Shown: piece by piece, positions 9,501 to 16,552 of the stretch
How positions within the stretch are numbered: the first letter of the stretch is position 1
Layout: every line of letters begins with the position of its first letter
Source: RZZS01 sp964498755
GTDB taxonomy: Bacteria > Pseudomonadota > Alphaproteobacteria > Micavibrionales > Micavibrionaceae
NCBI GenBank assembly: GCA_964498755.1
Contig: CAZCIB010000011.1
Location: forward strand, 1 to 62,192
Direction: 5' to 3'
Length of the DNA stretch: 62,192 nt
Program-made: the position numbers and the translations under genes
The notes under the pieces: model-generated
What the model saw: the letters and a program-made list of their open reading frames with translations, nothing else
What the model was told of the DNA's origin: nothing
The model's database searches: none

Positions 9501-9698
9501 CCATGCGCCTTCGGCGTCACTGCCGCCAAAGGCGCTTTCCATAGCTTCGCGCAAGGCTCTCGCATCAATAGCCGTGCCTTTGGTTATGGCCGCGCAGAGT
9601 TGCTGACCGGCTTGAAGCAGGCAGGAAGCCGTTTGTTCTGACGTGCGGAAAGTGACGGTCGGCTGAACAGCTGCCGTTTCGGGAAAGATCGGTGTCAT
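6512..9698 (-). pseudogene. methylase/strawberry-notch helicase with large internal deletion
   Basis: Intact relatives are about 1400-1500 residues: an N6-adenine methylase-like domain followed by a strawberry-notch SF2 helicase. Here the methylase part has EPSAGTGML (motif I) and NPPF (motif IV). The helicase N-half has Walker A GDGTGCGKGRQ, the FDEAHAMANAA box and VYVSATGATD. After DPVPGAL near residue 928 the frame changes. The next recognisable sequence, VTGLLLPIWRRFPE, belongs to the far C-terminus and is read in another frame to 6512. The junction lies at about 6952-6957. Roughly 400 or more residues, including the second helicase lobe, appear lost. The long frame continues out of register to 6783. 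Start ATG at 9698. Confidence 0.8.
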
Positions 9699-9730
9699 GA
9701 GGATTATCTCCGGTTTGAAGGTTGAAACGC

Positions 9731-9770
9731 GCCGGAAGGGAAGAAAAACTCTCTCTTCCCCCCTCCCGGC
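9731..9770. repeat. hairpin in the leader of the helicase pseudogene
   Basis: GCCGG-aa-GGGAAGA (9731-9744) pairs with TCTTCCC-ccct-CCGGC-like sequence (9754-9770). It sits about 30 bases upstream of the minus-strand ATG at 9698, the same position relative to a gene as the larger element upstream of the DUF2493 gene. Confidence 0.4.
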
Positions 9771-9793
9771 TCACTTCAATCCCGGCTTTCCTC

Positions 9794-9850
9794 TCACTCT
9801 GGCGGTAGGTAAGCCTCAAACGGGTTTCCTTCCGCCAGATGGCCGAAGGG
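9794..9850 (-). pseudogene. DUF6117 gene remnant (last 18 codons)
   Basis: The minus strand reads PFGHLAEGNPFEAYLPPE then TGA. The intact DUF6117 gene at 10598-10813 ends with the same residues except V for L and D for E. DNA identity is 47 of 50 bases (9801-9850 against 10605-10654). Upstream of the proline codon the similarity stops. This is a truncated second copy that, with the intact copy, brackets the HigB/HigA-like pair. Confidence 0.7.
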
Positions 9851-9881
9851 ATCAGCCCACCCGCATCCGAAACGATTTTTC

Positions 9882-9910
9882 TTGCAAATGTTGTTATATT
9901 TGACTACATT
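9882..9910 (+). promoter_or_regulatory. promoter of the HigBA-like pair
   Basis: TTGCAA (9882-9887) and TACATT (9905-9910) are spaced by 17 bases in an AT-rich patch. An AGAGGA ribosome-binding site follows, just before the ATG at 9928. Confidence 0.5.
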
Positions 9911-9927
9911 AAAAGAAGAGGAAAGAA

Positions 9928-10275
9928 ATGACCCACAAGACAAGACCCGTTTCATGGATCAAGGCCGCTCGTAAGGACTTTCAGAAATTCCCTGAAGTTG
10001 TTCGGACGGATGCCTTAAGGGCGCTGACCATCGCTGCGGAAGGCCAAAAAGCCGACCATGTAAAACCGCTCCAGGGGCTGGACAGCGGCGTTATGGAGAT
10101 CGTCCTCCGCCACCGAGGGGATGCGTTCAGGGTCGTTTACGCCGTGCAGATCGGGGATGACATCTGGGTTCTTCATGCGTTCCAGAAGAAATCGACGCAG
10201 GGGATCAAGACACCGAAACATGAAATCGAGCTTGTCCGGGACAGGCTCAAGCGTTTGAAGGAGGCCTTAAAATGA
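9928..10275 (+). CDS. RelE/HigB-like toxin (phage Gp49-like, DUF891)
   Basis: This 115-residue protein has the Gp49/HigB pattern: VSWIKAARKDFQKFP at the start, then VKPLQGLDSGVMEIVLRHRGDAFRVVYAV and VLHAFQKKSTQGIKTPKHEIELVRDRL. Members cleave mRNA on the ribosome. Toxin-first order with a four-base ATGA overlap into a downstream XRE antitoxin is the usual HigBA arrangement. A good promoter and SD lie immediately upstream. Both gene-tail repeats of DUF6117 flank the module. Confidence 0.8.
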   Translation: MTHKTRPVSWIKAARKDFQKFPEVVRTDALRALTIAAEGQKADHVKPLQGLDSGVMEIVLRHRGDAFRVVYAVQIGDDIWVLHAFQKKSTQGIKTPKHEIELVRDRLKRLKEALK

Positions 10276-10601
10276 CAGACGAACCCATCGAAATCGTCCG
10301 GGGAACCGGGAACGTTTTTTCGGATCTCGGATATACGAACGCGAGCGCGGAACAGCTCAAGGCTGTTCTTGCGGCGGAGATTATCGGCGCCCTGAAAAAT
10401 CGCGAACTGACTGTCCGGCGCGCGGAAGAGCTGACCGGCATTGCCGCCGCAGATTTTTCCCGGATTCGTAAAGCAAAGCTGGATCGTTTCACGATCGACC
10501 GGCTCATGACCATTCTCGACCGTCTCGACCAGAACGTGGACGTTCAGGTCGTTGTTCAGCCGCGCGAACACCTTCTTCACCAGCGCCCGCCTGTCTCCTA
10601 A
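10272..10601 (+). CDS. XRE-family HTH antitoxin, HigA-like
   Basis: This 109-residue protein has a helix-turn-helix near residues 40-70 (LKNRELTVRRAEELTGIAAADFSRIRKAKLDRFTIDRLMTIL), the form seen in antitoxins paired with Gp49-like toxins. It overlaps the toxin by four bases and probably autoregulates the promoter at 9882. Its stop overlaps the end of the convergent DUF6117 gene by four bases. Confidence 0.8.
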   Translation: MTDEPIEIVRGTGNVFSDLGYTNASAEQLKAVLAAEIIGALKNRELTVRRAEELTGIAAADFSRIRKAKLDRFTIDRLMTILDRLDQNVDVQVVVQPREHLLHQRPPVS

Positions 10602-10813
10602 TCCGGCGGAACGTAAGCCTCGAACGGGTTTCCTTCCGCCAGATGGCCGAAGGGGGTGAAGACGTAGTCGCCCTCATGGCGGCCGACCGCGCAGATGACG
10701 TAGCGGGGAATGCCGCTACTTGCGTCCTTGCATTCCATGACAGCAAGGTCGCCGTTTTGCGCGGCGCGCAGCAGGGTTTCGAAGTTCTCGCGGATGTGTT
10801 TAGGGATGGCCAT
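10598..10813 (-). CDS. DUF6117 small protein
   Basis: This 71-residue protein (MAIPKHIRENFETLLRAAQNG at the start) belongs to a short family common on alphaproteobacterial plasmids and integrative elements; its function is unknown. The start at 10813 is supported by GGGAGGG seven bases upstream, inside the last codons of the preceding gene. The two genes are four bases apart and form an operon. A truncated copy of its tail lies at 9794-9850. Confidence 0.65.
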   Translation of the reverse strand: MAIPKHIRENFETLLRAAQNGDLAVMECKDASSGIPRYVICAVGRHEGDYVFTPFGHLAEGNPFEAYVPPD

Positions 10814-10817
10814 GGCG

Positions 10818-11174
10818 TTACCCTCCCTGTTGCAGGACAGAGCGGCACCGGTCCGCGAGCGCATCGATATCGTCCAGCAGGGACAGCGGGGCGAAGTGAT
10901 TGCGCCCGCCGGTGTAGTCTCTCCGCCCCTGACAGGTGCGGATCAGGATGCCGGAATCGGCGCCAGCGCAGGGCTGGCTGATCTGGACGTAAAGCCGCTC
11001 GTGGTGGAGCGTAACCTCGCCCGAGACGGCGATGCCGCCGCAGTTCGAGCGAACGTCAAACGTTCCGGCCCGAAAGCCGAGGGCTTTGGCCAGCGCCCGC
11101 AGACGCTTCATGCCGGTGACGTGGAAAGAGCATTTTTGCACATTGTTATAGGCGCAAGGGATATACCAGTTCAT
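10818..11174 (-). CDS. conserved element-borne hypothetical protein
   Basis: This 118-residue protein begins MNWYIPCAYNNVQKCSFHVTG and contains FDVRSNCGGIAVSGEVTLHHERLYVQISQP and GRRDYTGGRNHFAPL. I recognise it only as a type often found next to DUF6117 genes on mobile elements; no function is known. GGAG lies eight bases before the ATG. It is transcribed with DUF6117. Confidence 0.6.
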   Translation of the reverse strand: MNWYIPCAYNNVQKCSFHVTGMKRLRALAKALGFRAGTFDVRSNCGGIAVSGEVTLHHERLYVQISQPCAGADSGILIRTCQGRRDYTGGRNHFAPLSLLDDIDALADRCRSVLQQGG

Positions 11175-11198
11175 CGTAAAATCTCCATAAACAGCAAA

Positions 11199-11220
11199 GA
11201 CCCGGCGCGAGGGCCGGGCC
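11199..11220 (-). terminator. putative intrinsic terminator
   Basis: On the minus strand GGCCCGGC-cctcgc-GCCGGGTC is followed by TTTGCTGTTT. It lies downstream of the ParB-like pseudogene and upstream of the next gene, so it would terminate the former. Confidence 0.45.
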
Positions 11221-11256
11221 TTGTGGATTGAAGGGTGAAGAAAGGCGAAGCCGCTT

Positions 11257-12882
11257 TTATGCGGCGTCGCACAGGAACGCGGGTAGATCGGCGGACGGTT
11301 CGTCCTGCGGCGGGGAATCCGATTCTTCTGCGGGATGTTCGTCCACCGGTTCGAGGTCCGGTGTGCGCAAAGGTTCCGGAAGCCAGTTCGCGCTTTCCAG
11401 CATCCGCTCGGCCTGTGCGGCCATATCGGTTTTGCGCATATGCTCGATCAGCGTGGCCGATGATGGGCCTTTGGCTTCGGTAACGGCTTCGAGGATATGC
11501 GCCTTCGAGACCCGGCCGAGATAATTAGCCGCCGTGGGCTTCCACCCGGCTTCGGCCATATCGAGGGGGAGAGCCTGCGCGAGCTGGTCTGCATGGCGCA
11601 ACCGGCTTTCGGCGCGGTTCAGAGGCCCCCGCACGGCATTGACGCTCAAACCCACGCAGTGCGCAAAGAGCGCCTTGCGGCGGGCCTCGTCGAAGGCTTG
11701 CAAGGCGTTCCACAGTTCTCTGGCTTCGCCGGGAAGCTGTTTGCGTCAGGCTTCGTGACGCTCTTCAATGGAAAGCGCTGAAGGGCAGGTTTTCAAGTCC
11801 GGTCCCTGCACGGAAAAACCGGAACTCGTCGCCGTGATCTCAAGGCAGGATTCGAACGAAAAATGATAGAAACTCTGCAAAGCGATCGCATGGAGCGCGG
11901 CTAAAAACGCCGTGTCCGGATCGGCCCCGAGAGCGTCCCGCATGGCAAGCGTCCGGTGCGCGGTCAGTTCCATCACGAGGCGTTCCGAGAGCGGTTTCAG
12001 GCCTTCGTCCTCGGGTTCGGATGGCGGAGATTCATTCCCTGAATCCTGTACTTGCGATTCAGAGCCGGAATGAGAAGACCCCTCGAACGCATCGCCTCCG
12101 GCCTGTTCCTCGTCGTTTCGCCGGACATATCCGCGCTGCACGATCAATGCCCCATCATCATCGATACTGACAAAGGCCCCGGCGCGGGCGATGTCGGAGG
12201 GATCATACGTGACAGGATGCTCTTCCAGTTCGTCGATACGCTCATTGATCCGGACGAAGTGTTGCCGGATTTCATCCGGCATGTCCTCGCTGTCTTCCTG
12301 AAAATAGCGCTGCTCGATTTCTTCGCGCTCGGACAGAAGCGCTTCGTATTCCGCCGCCTCGTCGGCGTTCATCGGCACGTCCTCGCCTTTGATATGGCCA
12401 AGGCCGCGCGTGTTACCGTAAGGGAAACTTGTCGAGACCTCGATCCATTTCCAACCCTCGGCGCTGATGGCTTCCGCCTCGCGGGCGAGTTTTTCCGTGA
12501 ACAGGCGCTCCAGCAAGGCCGGATCCTCTATCCAGCCTTCGTTTTCTTCCGAAAACAGGTCGCGCAAAATGGTTCCGCCTGCGGCTTCGTAAGCGTCAAG
12601 CCCGACAAAGAGCACGCGCCCGTCGTCCGCCGCGATACTGTTTTCCGTGAGCAGACGGCGGATCGTCACCGGATGTTTGCTGTAACCTTGCGCGACCGTC
12701 TCCCAGACCTGCTCCTGACGCGCATGGTCGTCCGTGATCGTGAACGCCATGAGCTGTTCGAGCGTCATGTCGTCGGTTTCGTAGGCTTCGAGCAGTATCG
12801 GGGAAAGGTCTGTCTGCGCGCCCTGTACAACAGGTGCAACTCCTTGTCCTTTCGCTGGAAGACGCCTTTGAGAAAAGCGCAT
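11257..12882 (-). pseudogene. ParB-like partition protein: N-terminus deleted, in-frame TGA
   Basis: The sequence matches the middle and C-terminal parts of ParB/Srx-type proteins from alphaproteobacterial elements (LSPILLEAYETDDMTLEQLMAF, then WKWIEVSTSFPYG and YDPSDIARAGAFVSIDDDGALIVQRGYV). The ParB nuclease and HTH portions are absent; the recognisable part starts near 12820. The frame ends at TGA 11746-11748, yet the same frame continues with RKQLPGEARELWNALQAFDEARRKALFAHCVGLSVNAV to 11257. The TGA stands where relatives have tryptophan (TGG). Upstream it is joined to a DUF6499 gene. Confidence 0.8.
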
Positions 12883-13253
12883 TCACGCAAATCCTGCCCG
12901 CCGTTTTTACGAGCGGCGGCTTTCGCGTTGACGCTCAGGACATGCGGGTTGCTCCCGGGTAGCCAGAGAACCGTGGGCTCTTCCTTTTCGACCCTGCAGC
13001 AGCCGACGCCCAAGGCGGGTAGCGGGCAGCTCTCATTGCAGCGCGTATGGAGAATATCGTCTTTTATGACGGAGACGTCCCTGCGCGAGCGGCAGGGGAG
13101 AGTTTTCAGGGCGCGCCGGAAATCAGCGCTGCGGCGCAGCCATTCCTCCGCCCAGGCGACATCATCGCGGCCTGACAGAGAGGCGTAGGTCTTCTGATGA
13201 AGCCATTCATTTGCCCCCGGGCGGCTGAAACGAGAAACGATGCCGCCAGACAT
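12765..13253 (-). CDS. DUF6499 transcriptional-regulator-type protein, truncated or fused
   Basis: The N-terminus has W-LHQKTYASLSGRDDVAWAEEWLRRSADFRRAL, the pattern of the DUF6499 "transcriptional regulator domain" that usually precedes DUF2285. PTVLWLPGSNPHVLSV follows. The last 30 or so residues read the ParB-like gene in another frame, so the natural C-terminus has probably been replaced by a deletion. The ATG at 13253 is preferred over 13259 because GGAGG lies six bases before it. Confidence 0.45.
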   Translation of the reverse strand: MSGGIVSRFSRPGANEWLHQKTYASLSGRDDVAWAEEWLRRSADFRRALKTLPCRSRRDVSVIKDDILHTRCNESCPLPALGVGCCRVEKEEPTVLWLPGSNPHVLSVNAKAAARKNGGQDLRECAFLKGVFQRKDKELHLLYRARRQTFPRYCSKPTKPTT

Positions 13254-13371
13254 CGGCATCCTCCGGACGCCGACACGCAGCGACAGTGTAAGTTACAAGA
13301 AATGCCCAGTTTTATTATCGGAAAAATCGCCCGGCTCTCTTCACAGACGGCAGGCTCACGCCAGCGCCGCG

Positions 13372-13566
13372 TCAGGTCCGCTTGCCCGCCTTGCGCTGGC
13401 GCAGGGCGTGTTCTTTTTCCATGCGCATCCGGTCGATACCGATGATGATCTGGCCAAGTTCTTTTTCAAGCATCTCAAGCCTGTCCAGAAACAGGTTGAG
13501 TTGCCTGATTTCGGGATCGCCCGAAACATCCGTCGCCAGTTCGTCGTATTTTTGTGCGCTGTTCAT
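13372..13566 (-). CDS. small charged coiled-coil hypothetical protein
   Basis: This 64-residue protein (MNSAQKYDELATDVSGDPEIR at the start) has a central heptad-like helix (LNLFLDRLEMLEKELGQIIIGIDRM) and a basic tail (RQRKAGKRT). No family is recognised. An alternative start at 13602 adds 12 residues; neither start has a clear SD. It lies between the truncated DUF6499 gene and the cyclodipeptide synthase gene. 13603-13743 contains nothing I can identify. Confidence 0.4.
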   Translation of the reverse strand: MNSAQKYDELATDVSGDPEIRQLNLFLDRLEMLEKELGQIIIGIDRMRMEKEHALRQRKAGKRT

Positions 13567-13743
13567 GAAACAAGGATGGGTGAAAAACAGCCCGCCCATC
13601 AAGCAAAATGCTGAAAAGACACGGATATTTCTACTATCCGCTCATTTCTACAGGCGGTGATCAAACTGTATTATGGGATTTTGGTTGTAAAACTGAGCAG
13701 GATTTCGCGTTTATTCGGAGATAAATGCTGTGCGCGCAGACCG

Positions 13744-14511
13744 TCACGCAACTTTTTTGAATTCACTCGTATCCTGAAAGCTACTCGTATCGGAAACGAT
13801 GTATCCACGATTGCGCATGAAATCCACCTGAAGCCAATCTTTACGGAAGGCGTCAAAGAATGTACCCTCCTGTTCCCTGAGCGTGTTGAACAGTTTTTCC
13901 AACCATGAGCCTGCGTAAGCGTCAACACCGGGTCGAGCGCAGATGTCCGAAAAGACGGCAAGCTCCTCCAGAAGAAACTGATCCGAGAGACGCTCGAAAC
14001 TGTATCGCCGTTCCAGAGAATGTCCTGCGCCAGACATATTGCGGGTCCAGAAAGCGTTTCTGGTTTCCTGCATGGCAAACTGGAAAGGGAGGCAATCGTT
14101 GTTCAGCGTTTCCAGTTTTTCACGAGCGAGGGAATAACTTTCTGCATGCAGACAATCGTCCCAGCGTAGAATACGCAGGCCGCTGATGGTCTCTATCATG
14201 CGTCCGTTTCGTAGAAGCCACTCGTCTCCCGCCTGCCTGCTCTGGCCCCAGGCATTTTCTACTGTGGTTTCCTGCTCGAAGAGCATGTTCCATCGTTGAA
14301 GCGTATCGGAAACGACGAGCGTAACCGTTTCAAATCTGGCATTGGCCCATTCGAGGAACGCATAAAATTTGTCGCCTTCATAATTCGGCTGTCCGACACT
14401 TATCTGGATTCGGACATGGTCATGTTCGCTCCAGGGGATCGAATTCTTCGGACAAATTTTATATGGACCGGTCGGCGGCGGATACTGCCTGTTCTTTTTA
14501 AAATTTTTCAT
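13744..14511 (-). CDS. probable tRNA-dependent cyclodipeptide synthase (CDPS), divergent XYP-like
   Basis: CDPSs use two aminoacyl-tRNAs to make diketopiperazines. This 255-residue protein has the expected length and pattern: RIQISVGQPNYEGDKFYAFLEWANARF with candidate nucleophile Ser38, then VSDTLQRWNMLF, RQAGDEWLLRN and FQFAMQETRNAFWTRN. DQFLLEELAVF includes candidate catalytic Glu183, and VDAYAGSWL contains Tyr199. By eye, the tyrosine expected four residues before the glutamate is Phe179, and the proline of the XYP signature is Ala200, so activity or specificity may differ. The gene overlaps the upstream HTH gene by 14 bases. G+C is visibly lower than in neighbours, suggesting transfer. 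Family call is from pattern memory and needs a profile search. Confidence 0.65.
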   Translation of the reverse strand: MKNFKKNRQYPPPTGPYKICPKNSIPWSEHDHVRIQISVGQPNYEGDKFYAFLEWANARFETVTLVVSDTLQRWNMLFEQETTVENAWGQSRQAGDEWLLRNGRMIETISGLRILRWDDCLHAESYSLAREKLETLNNDCLPFQFAMQETRNAFWTRNMSGAGHSLERRYSFERLSDQFLLEELAVFSDICARPGVDAYAGSWLEKLFNTLREQEGTFFDAFRKDWLQVDFMRNRGYIVSDTSSFQDTSEFKKVA

Positions 14512-15139
14512 CAGCCGTACTTTCCGCAGGCATTTCGAGTTTCGGCCACAGCAGTTCGATCAGGTTCAGCCAGCTCTTAGATGTCGCCATATCCTTTACA
14601 ATTAGAGCCTTTGTATTGTCCTCGGCGCAAATGGCAACTTTATCTCCGTATATGAGCGTTACATTATTCAGAAAATGCCCTTTCGGGACATACCTGTATT
14701 CCTCCAACGGCCCCATGAGATACGTGTTTCCTTCCTCCACAAGCTGGCGGAAGCGAATTCCCGAGTTACGCAGTTCCCGGTATTTCGCATTAACAGCCGG
14801 AGGAGATTTGCTGTCATCGGCGCAGATAAAAATACATTCAGGATCTTTTTGGCCCGCAAGGGAGCGAAAAACGTCATCAATAACTCTTAGCCACCAGTCT
14901 CTCCCTTCTATTGTATAGGTATTAGATTTCCGCCATTCGATCCCGCTGGCCGTAAAAAAAATGCCCTCCGCCTCAAAAACCTTCTCCAGATCATGAAGGA
15001 TCTTAGTGCTGGGCCTTTCCACTTCGTCCTTTTCAAGTTTTGAAACATAGGATTGCGTGGTTCCCGCCAGCTTCGCCAGTTGGCCTTGCGACCACCTGAG
15101 AGCTTCGCGCGCACTGCGTATTTGCCATGGCTCGATCAT
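14498..15139 (-). CDS. XRE HTH regulator with probable TrmB/PLD-like sensor domain
   Basis: This 213-residue protein has an XRE helix-turn-helix at residues 1-65 (ALRWSQGQLAKLAGTTQSYVSKLEKDE). A C-terminal domain of about 140 residues contains ECIFICADDSKSPPAVNAKYRELRNSGIRFRQLVEEG and FLNNVTLIYGDKVAICAEDNTKALIVKD. The latter resembles the phospholipase D-like sensor fold of TrmB-type regulators, without the catalytic HKD. It overlaps the CDPS gene and is probably its dedicated regulator. A divergent gene for another XRE protein starts 150 bases away. Confidence 0.65.
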   Translation of the reverse strand: MIEPWQIRSAREALRWSQGQLAKLAGTTQSYVSKLEKDEVERPSTKILHDLEKVFEAEGIFFTASGIEWRKSNTYTIEGRDWWLRVIDDVFRSLAGQKDPECIFICADDSKSPPAVNAKYRELRNSGIRFRQLVEEGNTYLMGPLEEYRYVPKGHFLNNVTLIYGDKVAICAEDNTKALIVKDMATSKSWLNLIELLWPKLEMPAESTADEKF

Positions 15140-15171
15140 GAATAAGGCTCTCGTCGTATAAAACTTTTCCT

Positions 15172-15200
15172 ATCTTAATGGATATAAAATATATACTCAA
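15172..15200 (-). promoter_or_regulatory. putative promoter of the HTH-CDPS operon
   Basis: On the minus strand TTGAGT (15195-15200) and TAAGAT (15172-15177) are separated by 17 bases. The whole 15140-15288 divergent region is very AT-rich. For the plus-strand gene a TATAAT lies at 15248-15253 without an obvious -35. Confidence 0.45.
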
Positions 15201-15288
15201 GGAATTATTTAACCTTTCGTTAATAAATATAACGTAAAACTCTCACGTATAATGTTATGGCAACACCGATTGAAAGGAACCAAACTAG

Positions 15289-16182
15289 ATGAAAACCAGA
15301 CCATTAAATATTGCAAAGCCTGACTATCAGGCTCTGCAGGACGAGTTGGAGCGGCGCTACGGCCCCGCCCTGGCTCAGGATATCGTTGATCAGATACGAA
15401 GAACCGAAGACGCGGATTTCGTTCCGGACTATATGGCCGTCAAGGGCGCTTCGGAAGTTCTGGAGCTTTTTCGCGGCGAGGCGCGCGAGTCGCTTCGCAA
15501 GCTAAGGCAAGCCGATAATGCGGTGAAGGCCGCAAACGACAACCACAGGCTCGTAAATTTTGAGGAGGCAAGACTACGAAAAGAATGCGAGCGACTGCTG
15601 GGCTTGTATCTTCTGTCGCAGCGGGCGTTGTATCGGATGTACAGAAAAGCGATCAAAAATACGGCCTGCCCTGCTACGAGAAATCCCGTGAGCAGGAAAA
15701 GGCCCGGAAAATTGGGATGGCGGGGTGAGAGACAAAAAATGCTTCAAACAAAAAACAACAATCACGATGGGGTAATATCGATGAATAATTTTCCGGGACG
15801 GGAGTTCGACGAGGAACTTGGCAAACGGCTTAAGTTGTTGCGCCATAGCCGAAGAATGTCGATGGACAATCTGGGCGCCTGCATCGGCGTCTGCGGACAG
15901 CAGATCCACAAATACGAGATCGGGGAGAGCCGCATGCCGCCCGCGCGACTGGCGGCATGCGCCCGGATGTTCGGCGTGCCGGTCGGATATTTCTTCGGAG
16001 AGGGCGAGGGCTGTTCGCATCGGCGCTTCGACAAGGCGGTCGTAACCGTGGCGGCGGAGGTCCATGAGCTTACCTTCGACGTCCGTCAGGGATTTTACAG
16101 CCTGATGCGCGCGGTCAACAAAATGCAAAACCGGGAGGAGACCGCAGAAGACAACAAATCAAACAGCGCAAAGGCGGCCTGA
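15289..16182 (+). CDS. XRE-family HTH protein with N-terminal extension
   Basis: This 297-residue protein has two parts. Residues 1-150 are helical and charged and match nothing I recognise. Residues 165-240 form an XRE domain of the common alphaproteobacterial type (FDEELGKRLKLLRHSRRMSMDNLGACIGVCGQQIHKYEIGESR, then FGVPVGYFFGE). An internal ATG at 15781 (MNNFPGREFDEE) could start a normal-sized regulator, so the ORF might be a fusion or carry two starts. AAAGGA precedes the ATG at 15289. It is divergent from the CDPS cassette and ends before a good terminator. Confidence 0.6.
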   Translation: MKTRPLNIAKPDYQALQDELERRYGPALAQDIVDQIRRTEDADFVPDYMAVKGASEVLELFRGEARESLRKLRQADNAVKAANDNHRLVNFEEARLRKECERLLGLYLLSQRALYRMYRKAIKNTACPATRNPVSRKRPGKLGWRGERQKMLQTKNNNHDGVISMNNFPGREFDEELGKRLKLLRHSRRMSMDNLGACIGVCGQQIHKYEIGESRMPPARLAACARMFGVPVGYFFGEGEGCSHRRFDKAVVTVAAEVHELTFDVRQGFYSLMRAVNKMQNREETAEDNKSNSAKAA

Positions 16183-16212
16183 TCTGACCCCGCAGGCTGA
16201 CCTCACGGAGCA

Positions 16213-16263
16213 GCGGCCAGAGGAATATCCCCCACGATTACCTCTGGTCGCTTGCCTCTTTTT
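16213..16263 (+). terminator. intrinsic terminator
   Basis: GCGGCCAGAGG (16213-16223) pairs with CCTCTGGTCGC (16241-16251) with one G-T pair, followed by a TTGCCTCTTTTT run. It closes the XRE gene. Confidence 0.65.
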
Positions 16264-16427
16264 GGGCAATCTGGTCTTTCTCTACTCGAAAAACCCGAGG
16301 ATAAAACATGAAGAAGCGAATCTCTCAATTACGCTTAAACCAGATTTCTTCTGCTACCTATTTGCTACCTGGAATTCTCAAACTTGATTTCTTAGGCTGG
16401 ATTTTAGCGCTAACTCATTGAAATTAC

Positions 16428-16501
16428 TGGAGCGGGTGATGGGAATCGAACCCACGTAGCCAGCTTGGAAGGCTGGAGCTTTACCATTAAGCTACACCCG
16501 C
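16428..16501 (-). tRNA. tRNA-Gly (anticodon TCC)
   Basis: The minus strand folds as a tRNA. The 7-bp acceptor stem is GCGGGTG with CACCCGC, the D arm is AGCTTAATGGTAAAGCT, the anticodon stem CCAGC-CTTCCAA-GCTGG carries TCC, and the T arm is GTGGG-TTCGATT-CCCAT. CCA is encoded. Its 3' end points toward the accessory block at lower coordinates, a common arrangement when the 3' end serves as an integration site. No integrase gene is visible next to it. The 120 bases beyond the 3' end contain GCTACC twice (around 16357-16375) but nothing coding. Confidence 0.95.
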
Positions 16502-16552
16502 GTCGAGATATTTTTAGACATAGCCGTTTCGGACTGAAAATGCAAGTTCGGC

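Noticed and set aside
11746..11748. In-frame TGA in the ParB-like gene as selenocysteine
   Set aside because: Relatives have Trp here, no SECIS-like context is apparent, and the gene is also truncated; a nonsense mutation is simpler.
12052..13188. 378-codon plus-strand frame opposite the ParB-like gene
   Set aside because: It covers the antisense of the recognisable ParB and DUF6499 sequence and has no family pattern.
16303..16430. Integrase remnant next to the tRNA-Gly gene
   Set aside because: Only 120 bases with a repeated GCTACC word and no recognisable integrase residues; not enough to call a feature.
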